NCBI GenBank assembly: GCA_934352055.1
Contig: CAKRJY010000001.1
Coordinates: forward strand, 1 to 64,000
Reading direction: 5' to 3'
Origin: an uncultured Lachnospiraceae bacterium
GTDB lineage: Bacteria; Bacillota; Clostridia; Lachnospirales; Lachnospiraceae
DNA: 64,000 bases
Positions 1 to 6,833 of this stretch are shown piece after piece; positions within the stretch are counted from its first letter, which is position 1, and every line of letters begins with the position of its first letter. Both the position numbers and the translations under genes were made by a program. The notes beneath the pieces were generated by a model. The model searched no databases. It had not been told where the DNA came from and worked only from the letters and a program-made list of their open reading frames with translations.

Positions 1-633
1 ATCAAGAAAATTCGATAATGGCAATTTATAAACATTCCATTTACTAGACATCTCGACAAATCGGGCTTTGATGAGGTTGTCTAATTCTGAAAATTCCTGC
101 TTTCTTTTTTCAATTACATTGCTAATTCCAGCGATAATATCTGTAATTTTTCGCTGTTCTTGCATTGTTGGAACTGGAAACAATTCCCTCCCTAGTTCAG
201 TAGCAGAAATTGCCATTTTTACGCCGCTACCATTCGCTTCAGCCTCATGCTGCTTTAATCGGGATTTTAATAGCAAATTAAAATAGTATTTATCATAAAC
301 ACCATCTTTCAATCTAATCTTCATAATAGAAGGATGCATAATACCAAGCGGAGCATTTTCAGGCACAATAAATGTTTCTCCAATAGTCCCTCTACAACTA
401 ACAATTATATCTCCGCCATGAATATTAAATCGTTTTAATTCATTATATTTTTTTTCATTAATATACCTAGTCTCCACATCCATTGTTTTCTGGATGGCGT
501 GCTTTTGCTCATATACCATACAGTACGCATCATCTTCATCAACAAAACATTCATTTTTCAAATTGCTTCCAAATGGTCCGATGAACATTTCCTCAACATT
601 CTCTCGGAGTGGAGCACATTTATATTCATTCAT
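1..633 (-). CDS. hsdS: Type I restriction-modification specificity subunit HsdS (partial, C-terminus beyond the left edge)
   Basis: The reverse strand is open for 211 codons from an ATG at 633 to base 1 with no stop. HsdS chooses the DNA target of the type I enzyme. The first target-recognition domain carries an FIGPFGS-type start and the GGDIIVSCRGTIGE stretch around residues 80-95. It ends in PTMQEQRKITDII followed by a helical linker with LIKARFVEM, the usual conserved spacer between the two recognition domains, so the second domain lies outside the window. An in-frame TAG immediately precedes the ATG, and GTAGGG about 9 bases upstream is the likely ribosome site, so the start is firm. It follows hsdM in the same direction but is separated from it by a 460-base insert. 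Low GC suggests acquired DNA. Confidence 0.9.
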   Translation of the reverse strand, partial: MNEYKCAPLRENVEEMFIGPFGSNLKNECFVDEDDAYCMVYEQKHAIQKTMDVETRYINEKKYNELKRFNIHGGDIIVSCRGTIGETFIVPENAPLGIMHPSIMKIRLKDGVYDKYYFNLLLKSRLKQHEAEANGSGVKMAISATELGRELFPVPTMQEQRKITDIIAGISNVIEKRKQEFSELDNLIKARFVEMSSKWNVYKLPLSNFLD

Positions 634-673
634 CTACATCATCCCTACAAATCTTTCGTTATTTTTTGCAGGC

Positions 674-702
674 TCGATACCAGAACATATGTTTGTTATA
701 AT
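674..702 (+). promoter_or_regulatory. Promoter of the small hydrophobic peptide (toxin-like) mRNA
   Basis: TCGATA at 674-679 and a perfect TATAAT at 697-702 are separated by 17 bases. Transcription would start close to G709, exactly where the inverted-repeat sequence GGTGCTACC begins. Confidence 0.6.
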
Positions 703-811
703 ATATTTGGTGCTACCCTATTCGGTAGGCGGTTAGCCTTCTCCACAGGAGTTATAGCCTGTGTTTACATAGGAATCCACTTCTGGAAATCTTTTGAGGA
801 GGTTTGTGCTT

Positions 812-916
812 ATGCTTACAACGGAGCTATTTATAGCCATTATCAGCTTATGTATTACTTGCTTTGCTCTTGGTTATTCCGTTGGGTCTAAGAGCAGTGA
901 TAAGACACAAAAATAA
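812..916 (+). CDS. Small hydrophobic peptide, candidate type I toxin (34 aa)
   Basis: A 34-codon reading frame starts at ATG 812 behind a very strong GAGGAGG (796-802) with 9-base spacing. A GTG at 806 in the same frame is a less likely start. The peptide opens MLTTELFIAIISLC, continues hydrophobic to about residue 22 (one membrane helix), and ends in a charged tail SKSSDKTQK. This is the layout of holin-like type I toxins such as the TxpA/BsrG group, although I do not recognise the exact family. The stop codon lies inside a perfect terminator hairpin shared with a convergent antisense RNA. It lies in a 460-base insert between hsdM and hsdS, on the strand opposite to them. Membrane toxicity is inferred from architecture only. 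Confidence 0.6.
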   Translation: MLTTELFIAIISLCITCFALGYSVGSKSSDKTQK

Positions 917-996
917 CCGCCCTGTCCTGACAAAACTTGGCGGTTATTTTTAATCACATGTATCAGGGCTAACCGTCTATCGGTAGCACCTTCTTT
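905..996 (-). ncRNA. Candidate antisense antitoxin RNA to the 34-aa peptide mRNA
   Basis: On the minus strand a perfect TTGACA (1026-1031) is followed after 17 bases by TAGTAT (1003-1008), which overlaps TATAAT (1000-1005). A transcript starting near 996 would run through GGTGCTACC and end at the 909-951 hairpin with a T run. It would overlap the 3' end of the toxin-like mRNA by roughly 45 bases, the tail-to-tail arrangement known for TxpA/RatA and BsrG/SR4. No reading frame of note is present in it. The end points are estimates. Confidence 0.55.
909..951. terminator. Bidirectional terminator hairpin of the toxin/antitoxin RNAs
   Basis: Perfect 13-bp arms AAAAATAACCGCC (909-921) and GGCGGTTATTTTT (939-951) enclose a 17-base loop and give a T run on either strand. 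The TAA of the small peptide falls inside the left arm. Confidence 0.85.
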
Positions 997-1002
997 ATCA
1001 TT

Positions 1003-1031
1003 ATACTAGCATCTAACCGCATCTATGTCAA
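1003..1031 (-). promoter_or_regulatory. Antisense RNA promoter
   Basis: Minus-strand TTGACA at 1026-1031 with a TAGTAT/TATAAT -10 region at 1000-1008. Spacing is 17 bases to TAGTAT or 20 to TATAAT. It is stronger at -35 than the opposing toxin promoter, as expected if the antisense RNA is made in excess. Confidence 0.55.
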
Positions 1032-1094
1032 ACATATATTCTGTTTTCAATCATCCCTACAAATCCGAATTTAATTAAGACTTGTTTTTCCTTT

Positions 1095-2597
1095 CTAAAG
1101 ATTAAGAAGTTTCTCCAACTCATCCATCTCTTTGCCAATCTCCATCTCGATTTGACGGATATTAGCCATAATCTCTGATGTTGGTGGATACTCTACCTTC
1201 TGATACTCCACTTCTTTGTATTTATTAATTGAAAGATCATAATCATTATCTATAATATCCTGCTTTGGAACCATAAATGACTTATCCGTACGCTTTCTAT
1301 CTGTTTCCTTATCCAGGTTCTTGAAGCGTTCGATGATATCTGGAATATCATTTTCACTAACCGGTGTACGCTTATCGTCCAAGCTATATCCATCAGCCGT
1401 CATATCATAGAACCATACGTTATCGGTTCCGCCGTGTCCGGTCTTTGTAAAGATAAGAATAGCGGTAGATACTCCAGCATATGGTTTAAACACTCCAGAA
1501 GGCATAGAAATAACTGCTTCCAATCGATTCTCTTCTACAATCTGCTTACGAATATCCTTATGCGCTTTTGATGAACCAAAAAGGACACCATCCGGAACGA
1601 TACATGCACATCTTCCACCCACTTTTAACATACGAAGGAAAAGCGCCAAAAATAAAAGTTCTGTCTTTTTCGTCTTACATACTTTAAGCAAATCTCCGGA
1701 AACTGCATCCGCATCTAAACTTCCCTTAAAAGGTGGATTGGCAAGAATCAATGAATACTTATCATGATCTGCATTCTGGTCTGACAAACTGTCACGATAT
1801 TCGATAAACGGATTATCAATACCATGTGTCATCATGTTCATAGCACCGATGCGAAGCATCGTTCTATCCATGTCAAAGCCATTGAACATAGAATTCATGT
1901 AGTGATCTTTTTTATCCTTATCAAAAAAGATTTCTTCTTTTTTTGTTTCCCTTAAGTACTCCGCAGCTGAAACAAGGAATCCGGAAGTACCACACGCCGG
2001 ATCACAGATTACATCATCAGCCTTTGGATCTACCATCTCTACCATCATTCGAATGATATGACGAGGCGTTCTAAACTGACCATTTCTTCCTGCCGATGCA
2101 ATTTTGTTTAGCAGATACTCATATACATCTCCACGAACATCTGACGACTGTGTAGCGTTCATAATCTCATAGATTTCATCCAAAGAATCCACTACCTTTG
2201 ATAAAAGAAGTGGTGTCGGAAGTTTAAAAATCGCATCATCCATATATTTGGAATATGCACTATTCTTATCACTATGAAGATTCTTAATAAATGGGAACAC
2301 CCACTCCTGCATTACCGTATACATTCTTCCTGCTGGAAAGTCATGAAATACAGACCACTTCAGCTGTGTTCCTTCAATAGAACGGTCACCGATTTTCACT
2401 TCACCCTCAAAGATGCTATGATATGGAAGGCCAAGCATAGCACTTTCTTTTTCACGCTTATTATCTACATCATCTAAGTCTCTAATAAACATAAGATATG
2501 TGATCTGCTCGATTACTTCCAATGGATTTACAAGTCCGCCTGCAGCAAACACATCCCAAAGTCCATCAATTTTATTTTTTAACTCACCTGTAATCAT
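1095..2597 (-). CDS. hsdM: Type I restriction-modification DNA methyltransferase subunit HsdM
   Basis: A 500-residue N6-adenine methyltransferase. The helical HsdM N-terminal domain covers about residues 5-140. The SAM-binding motif DPACGTSGFLV is at about 199-209 and the catalytic NPPF motif is at 287-290. The C-terminal part carries the YDLSINKY stretch usual in HsdM proteins. Its start codon directly abuts the stop of the upstream Fic gene (2598), so the two are translationally linked; hsdS follows after the inserted toxin-like unit. HsdM with HsdS methylates the host target sites and forms the core of the restriction complex. No hsdR is visible, so it must lie beyond the left edge or be absent. 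Confidence 0.95.
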   Translation of the reverse strand: MITGELKNKIDGLWDVFAAGGLVNPLEVIEQITYLMFIRDLDDVDNKREKESAMLGLPYHSIFEGEVKIGDRSIEGTQLKWSVFHDFPAGRMYTVMQEWVFPFIKNLHSDKNSAYSKYMDDAIFKLPTPLLLSKVVDSLDEIYEIMNATQSSDVRGDVYEYLLNKIASAGRNGQFRTPRHIIRMMVEMVDPKADDVICDPACGTSGFLVSAAEYLRETKKEEIFFDKDKKDHYMNSMFNGFDMDRTMLRIGAMNMMTHGIDNPFIEYRDSLSDQNADHDKYSLILANPPFKGSLDADAVSGDLLKVCKTKKTELLFLALFLRMLKVGGRCACIVPDGVLFGSSKAHKDIRKQIVEENRLEAVISMPSGVFKPYAGVSTAILIFTKTGHGGTDNVWFYDMTADGYSLDDKRTPVSENDIPDIIERFKNLDKETDRKRTDKSFMVPKQDIIDNDYDLSINKYKEVEYQKVEYPPTSEIMANIRQIEMEIGKEMDELEKLLNL

Positions 2598-3650
2598 TTA
2601 CTGTTCCTCCGTGTTCCATGTGTATTTCGTATAACGACCACCGCCGATTTTCTTTATTTCTCCATTTTTTAATAATTCTGAAAGAGTTCTCTGAACCGTC
2701 GTATCACTAATGTCCGGATTCATCTCCACTAGTTCTGATTTCGTAATCGTACCGATATGATTTTTTATCATCTCGCGTATACGATCCGATTTTGAAAAGT
2801 TCGGGTTTGTCACCAAACTCACCCTGGATTCGAAATCTTTATATGCGCTAACAATGACTCCGAGCATATAGTCTACAAATGGCTTATAATCGTTCTCATT
2901 CTCGTGCCAGCCTATAGAACTATCCTGAAGCACTTCGTAATATGTCTCTTTAGATTCTTCTATAATCTTTTCGATACTGATATACTTGCCAACGATAAAT
3001 CCAAACTTATATAGTAGAAGCAATGTCAAAAGACGACTCATTCTTCCATTACCATCATTGAATGGATGAATACATAAGAAATCAAGAATAAACATTGCAT
3101 TTAAAATCAGCGGATCTATCTCCCCTTTTGCTTCCGCATATGCTTTGCATAATTCATCAATAGCGGCAGGTGTTTCCCAAGCCGGTACGGGGCGAAATCT
3201 TACACGCTCATTTCCTTCCACATCCATTTCCCGAATAATATTGTCACTGGATTTAAAATTACCACCATCATTATTCGCAACAAATTTATATAAATCCCGA
3301 TGCAACTGCAGAAAGTAACTAGCACTAATCGGTATATATTCATAACTCTCATGAATCGTATTAAGCACATCTCGATATCCGGCAATCTCTGACTCGTTTC
3401 TATTTCTTGGAGTTGTTTTTGCCTGTGCTAAGCTTTTAAATCTATCATCAGAGGTAAAAATGCCCTCGATTTTATTTGATGCCTCTGTACTCTGAATCTT
3501 TGCAAGTTCCACCAATTCTTTTAATTCATCCTTGTGTGCTTCGATAAATAATCTCTGTTCACCTTTGAACTCATGAATAAGAGTGAGCTTTTTCACTATT
3601 TCTGGAGTCAGTAGTTTTTCCCATTTGCCTTTATAATTGTAATCTCTCAT
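2598..3650 (-). CDS. Fic family protein with C-terminal winged helix
   Basis: A 350-residue Fic protein. Residues 195-206 read HPFNDGNGRMSR, the full catalytic HxFx(D/E)GNGRxxR motif, so AMP transfer (or another nucleotidyl transfer) should be intact. SNKIEG at 58-63 matches the (S/T)xxxE(G/N) inhibitory motif placed N-terminal to the core (class II, self-inhibited Fic). Residues about 285-345 form a winged-helix DNA-binding domain. It is the first gene of the hsdM/hsdS operon and ends directly at the hsdM start. Its own promoter contains repeated GACTAAATTAA sites, suggesting self-regulation through the winged helix. Fic proteins of this type are common companions of type I RM loci; their role there is not established. 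Confidence 0.9.
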   Translation of the reverse strand: MRDYNYKGKWEKLLTPEIVKKLTLIHEFKGEQRLFIEAHKDELKELVELAKIQSTEASNKIEGIFTSDDRFKSLAQAKTTPRNRNESEIAGYRDVLNTIHESYEYIPISASYFLQLHRDLYKFVANNDGGNFKSSDNIIREMDVEGNERVRFRPVPAWETPAAIDELCKAYAEAKGEIDPLILNAMFILDFLCIHPFNDGNGRMSRLLTLLLLYKFGFIVGKYISIEKIIEESKETYYEVLQDSSIGWHENENDYKPFVDYMLGVIVSAYKDFESRVSLVTNPNFSKSDRIREMIKNHIGTITKSELVEMNPDISDTTVQRTLSELLKNGEIKKIGGGRYTKYTWNTEEQ

Positions 3651-3669
3651 CCAATTACCTCATTGCTCG

Positions 3670-3786
3670 TTTAATTTAGTCTTTTTATTCACAAATGACA
3701 TAATGAATTTATTGTTATTCTATTACGATTTAATTTGGTCGTCAATAGCTTTAATTTAGTCATTTTAGTCATTTTGACTAAATTAA
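3670..3786 (-). promoter_or_regulatory. Fic-hsdMS promoter with operator-like repeats
   Basis: On the minus strand TTGACG (3740-3745) and TAGAAT (3717-3722) are spaced by exactly 17 bases. The sequence TTTAATTTAGTC, read on the plus strand, recurs at 3670-3681, at 3729-3740 (one change, inside the promoter spacer) and at 3750-3761. The last is paired with GACTAAATTAA at 3776-3786 to give an 11-bp perfect inverted repeat. A further partial ATTTTAGTC lies at 3762-3770. Placement over and around the promoter is typical of a repressor operator. Confidence 0.65.
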
Positions 3787-3840
3787 GATTCATTTATACA
3801 AAACATAAGTGGGTATCTTTATGTTTACTGATAAAAATAA

Positions 3841-3867
3841 CGGGAACACGACACTGTCGTATTCCCG
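3841..3867 (-). terminator. Rho-independent terminator of ppdK
   Basis: Arms of 12 bp (3841-3852 and 3856-3867, CGGGAACACGAC against GTCGTATTCCCG, one wobble) with a 3-base loop. On the minus strand they are followed by TTATTTTTAT, 45 bases after the ppdK stop. Confidence 0.85.
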
Positions 3868-3911
3868 CTAAAATCAAGGCTTTGCGCCTATTTTTAAATT
3901 CACGTCACAGA

Positions 3912-6548
3912 CTACTTGTTTGCGATTGCTGCCTGTGCTGCTGCCAAACGTGCAATAGGTACACGGAATGGTGAGCAAGATACATAGTCAAGACCAATCT
4001 TGTGGCAGAATTCAACGGATGAAGGATCTCCACCGTGCTCTCCACAGATACCAATGTGAAGGTTAGGATTTACTGGCTTACCAAGCTTGATAGCAGTCTC
4101 CATCAACTTACCAACACCTGTCTGGTCTAACTTAGCAAATGGATCGTTCTCGAAGATCTTTGCATCATAGTAAGCATTTAAGAACTTACCAGCATCGTCA
4201 CGAGAGAATCCATATGTCATCTGTGTTAAGTCGTTTGTACCGAAGCAGAAGAAATCAGCTTCCTTAGCGATCTCATCAGCTGTAAGAGCTGCTCTAGGGA
4301 TCTCAATCATAGTACCAACTTCGTAGTCTAATTCTACGCCTGCTGCTGCGATTTCAGCGTCAGCTGTCTCAACAACAACTTTCTTAACATACTTCAATTC
4401 TTCAACTTCACATACAAGTGGAATCATGATTTCAGGCTTAACATCCCAATCAGCATGTTCTTTCTGAACTTCGATTGCTGCACAGATGACAGCTTTTGTC
4501 TGCATCTTAGCAATTTCCGGATAAGTAACAGCAAGACGGCATCCTCTGTGTCCCATCATTGGGTTGAACTCATGAAGTCCATCGATGATTGTCTTAATCT
4601 GCTCTACAGTCTTACCCTGAGAATCAGCTAACTTCTTGATATCTTCTTCTTCTGTAGGAACGAACTCATGAAGAGGTGGATCCAAGAAACGGATGGTAAC
4701 TGGGCATCCTTCAAGTGCTTCGTAAAGAGCCTTGAAATCTCCCTGCTGATATGGAAGGATCTTTTCAAGAGCTGCTTCTCTTTCTTCTACTGTATCAGAA
4801 CAAATCATCTCACGGAATGCATCAATTCTGTTGCCTTCGAAGAACATATGCTCTGTACGGCAAAGACCAATACCTTCTGCTCCAAGCTCACGTGCCTTCT
4901 TAGCATCTGCTGGAGTATCAGCATTTGTACGAACCTTAAGAGTTCTGATTTCGTCAGCCCAAGCCATTACACGACCGAATTCACCAGCGATCTGTGCATC
5001 AACTGTCTTGATTTCGCCTTCGTAAATGTTACCTGTTGTACCATCAATAGAGATGTAATCTCCTTCGTGGAATTCCTTACCACCAAGAGTAAACTTCTTG
5101 TTCTCTTCGTCCATAGCGATGTCGCCACAACCAGATACACAGCAAGTACCCATACCACGAGCAACTACAGCTGCATGTGATGTCATACCACCACGAACAG
5201 TTAAGATACCCTGTGAAGCCTTCATACCTGTGATATCTTCTGGAGATGTTTCAAGACGAACAAGTACAACCTTCTCGCCACGCTCGTTCCAAGCTTCTGC
5301 ATCTTCAGCTGTGAAGACAATCTTACCACAAGCTGCACCAGGAGAAGCGCCTAAGCCCTTGCCCATTGGAGTTGCAGCCTTAAGAGCTGCTGCGTCAAAC
5401 TGTGGATGAAGAAGTGTATCCAAGTTACGAGGATCGATCATTGCTACTGCTTCTTCCGGAGTCTTATGTCCTTCATCAACAAGATCACATGCGATCTTAA
5501 GAGCAGCCGGAGCTGTTCTCTTACCATTACGGCACTGAAGCATGTATAACTTCTTGTTTTCTACTGTAAATTCCATATCCTGCATGTCATGGTAGTGGTT
5601 CTCAAGAGTCTCACATACCTCGATGAACTGCTTGTATGCTTCTGGGAATTTCTCTTCCATCTGAGCGATTGGCATTGGTGTACGAACACCCGCAACTACG
5701 TCTTCACCCTGTGCGTTGATAAGGAACTCACCCATAAGCTTGTTCTCACCTGTTGCTGGGTCACGAGTAAATGCAACACCTGTACCAGATTCATCATTTA
5801 AGTTACCGAATACCATTGGCATTACGTTAACAGCTGTTCCCCATGAATAAGGGATATCATTGTCACGACGATATACGTTTGCACGTGGGTTATCCCATGA
5901 CTTAAATACTGCTTCGATAGCAAGCTTTAACTGTTCTACTGGGTCTGAAGGGAACTCTTCACCAATCTGGTTCTTGTACTCAGCCTTGAACTGTCCAGCT
6001 AATTCCTTAAGGTCAGCTGCTGTAAGTTCTACGTCATACTGAACACCCTTCTTTTCTTTCATCTCATCGATAAGCTGTTCGAAGTACTTCTTTCCTACTT
6101 CCATAACTACGTCAGAGAACATCTGGATAAATCTTCTATATGAATCATAAACGAAACGCTCGAACTTAGGATCTGGATTTCCCTTGATCATAGCCTCTAC
6201 TACTTCGTCATTTAAACCAAGGTTAAGGATTGTATCCATCATACCTGGCATAGAAGCACGTGCACCAGAACGAACTGATACAAGAAGTGGATTCTCCAAG
6301 TCACCAAACTTCTTTCCGTTTACCTTCTCCATCCAAGCTACGCCTTCCATAGCCTGTGTCATAATTTCATCGTTGATCTTACGTCCATCTTCATAATACT
6401 GAGTACAAGCCTCTGTTGTGATTGTGAAACCCTGTGGTACTGGAAGACCGATTTCTGTCATCTCAGCAAGGTTAGCACCCTTACCACCAAGAAGGTTTCT
6501 CATGGACATGTTACCTTCTTCGAAGGTGTAGACCCATTTGTTTGCCAT
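3912..6548 (-). CDS. ppdK: Pyruvate, phosphate dikinase
   Basis: 878 residues, the normal length. It interconverts pyruvate + ATP + phosphate with phosphoenolpyruvate + AMP + pyrophosphate in the cytoplasm and often serves as the PPi-linked glycolytic pyruvate-forming enzyme in anaerobes. The ATP-grasp domain begins with MRNLLGGKGANLAEM (about 16-30). The swivelling phosphohistidine domain has GGMTSHAAVVARG with His458. The PEP-binding barrel at the C-terminus ends in GICGEHGGDP with the catalytic Cys at about 835. AGGAGG sits 6-7 bases before the ATG. It stands alone with its own promoter and terminator. Its codons are strongly biased, as in a highly expressed gene. Long antisense reading frames inside it are a by-product of that bias. 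Confidence 0.97.
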   Translation of the reverse strand: MANKWVYTFEEGNMSMRNLLGGKGANLAEMTEIGLPVPQGFTITTEACTQYYEDGRKINDEIMTQAMEGVAWMEKVNGKKFGDLENPLLVSVRSGARASMPGMMDTILNLGLNDEVVEAMIKGNPDPKFERFVYDSYRRFIQMFSDVVMEVGKKYFEQLIDEMKEKKGVQYDVELTAADLKELAGQFKAEYKNQIGEEFPSDPVEQLKLAIEAVFKSWDNPRANVYRRDNDIPYSWGTAVNVMPMVFGNLNDESGTGVAFTRDPATGENKLMGEFLINAQGEDVVAGVRTPMPIAQMEEKFPEAYKQFIEVCETLENHYHDMQDMEFTVENKKLYMLQCRNGKRTAPAALKIACDLVDEGHKTPEEAVAMIDPRNLDTLLHPQFDAAALKAATPMGKGLGASPGAACGKIVFTAEDAEAWNERGEKVVLVRLETSPEDITGMKASQGILTVRGGMTSHAAVVARGMGTCCVSGCGDIAMDEENKKFTLGGKEFHEGDYISIDGTTGNIYEGEIKTVDAQIAGEFGRVMAWADEIRTLKVRTNADTPADAKKARELGAEGIGLCRTEHMFFEGNRIDAFREMICSDTVEEREAALEKILPYQQGDFKALYEALEGCPVTIRFLDPPLHEFVPTEEEDIKKLADSQGKTVEQIKTIIDGLHEFNPMMGHRGCRLAVTYPEIAKMQTKAVICAAIEVQKEHADWDVKPEIMIPLVCEVEELKYVKKVVVETADAEIAAAGVELDYEVGTMIEIPRAALTADEIAKEADFFCFGTNDLTQMTYGFSRDDAGKFLNAYYDAKIFENDPFAKLDQTGVGKLMETAIKLGKPVNPNLHIGICGEHGGDPSSVEFCHKIGLDYVSCSPFRVPIARLAAAQAAIANK

Positions 6549-6647
6549 TTTTATTTCCTCCTAAAAAATACTTTGTGTTTTACTCACCCGTATCAAAATA
6601 CGAATGCATGAAATACACCACTCCATGTGCTAAGTCGCACATAATTA

Positions 6648-6675
6648 ATTGTAGCATAATTTCCAATTTATTCAA
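6648..6675 (-). promoter_or_regulatory. Likely ppdK promoter
   Basis: Minus-strand TTGAAT (6670-6675), 16-base spacer, TACAAT (6648-6653), about 100 bases upstream of the ppdK ATG. Each box matches the consensus closely. Confidence 0.5.
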
Positions 6676-6782
6676 TATCTAATCTTCTTTATTATGACAA
6701 ATTTATCCAACAGGCTGAGCCATCTTCTTCTCTTTCTTATTCACCTTCCATAAATAAGTAAGAATTCACACAAGCAAAAACC

Positions 6783-6813
6783 AGCTTTTTAACACCTGTT
6801 TGTGTAAAAAGCT
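6783..6813 (-). terminator. Terminator of the rhamnosidase operon
   Basis: AGCTTTTTAACACC and the near-complement ending in TAAAAAGCT form a hairpin. On the minus strand it is followed by GGTTTTTGC, about 20 bases after the GH78 stop codon. Confidence 0.7.
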
Positions 6814-6833
6814 GATTTTTGATACATTATTTT

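Larger units (their letters stand above)
709..990. repeat. Inverted repeat bounding the toxin-antitoxin-like unit
   Basis: The left arm, 709-738, starts GGTGCTACC and ends CGGTTAGCC. The right arm, 967-990, is its imperfect reverse complement (GGCTAACCGTC ... CGGTAGCACC). Each arm lies just downstream of a promoter reading inward, so both the mRNA and the antisense RNA would begin with nearly the same sequence. The arms could be ends of a small mobile unit or a duplicated regulatory leader. Confidence 0.65.
638..1065. repeat. 16-bp direct repeat flanking an inserted segment between hsdM and hsdS
   Basis: ATCATCCCTACAAATC occurs at 638-653 and again at 1050-1065, identical over 16 bases. On the minus strand the repeat contains the GTAGGG ribosome site of hsdS. 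Removing one copy plus the 412 bases up to the next would leave hsdM and hsdS about 45 bases apart, a normal operon spacing. The arrangement therefore looks like an insertion or duplication that brought in the small toxin-antitoxin-like unit. The length is unusual for a transposase-made target duplication. Confidence 0.7.

Noticed and set aside
499..891. A 130-codon plus-strand frame covering the hsdS start and the toxin-like unit
   Set aside because: It runs antisense to hsdS, crosses the repeat border and lacks a ribosome site; the 34-codon frame at 812 is the better call.
4668..5409. Long open frames antisense to ppdK
   Set aside because: They mirror the strongly biased codons of a highly expressed gene and show no recognisable domain or ribosome site.
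6570..6600. Nine-codon frame MHSYFDTGE upstream of ppdK
   Set aside because: The ribosome site is poorly spaced, and the peptide has no link to the ppdK substrate.
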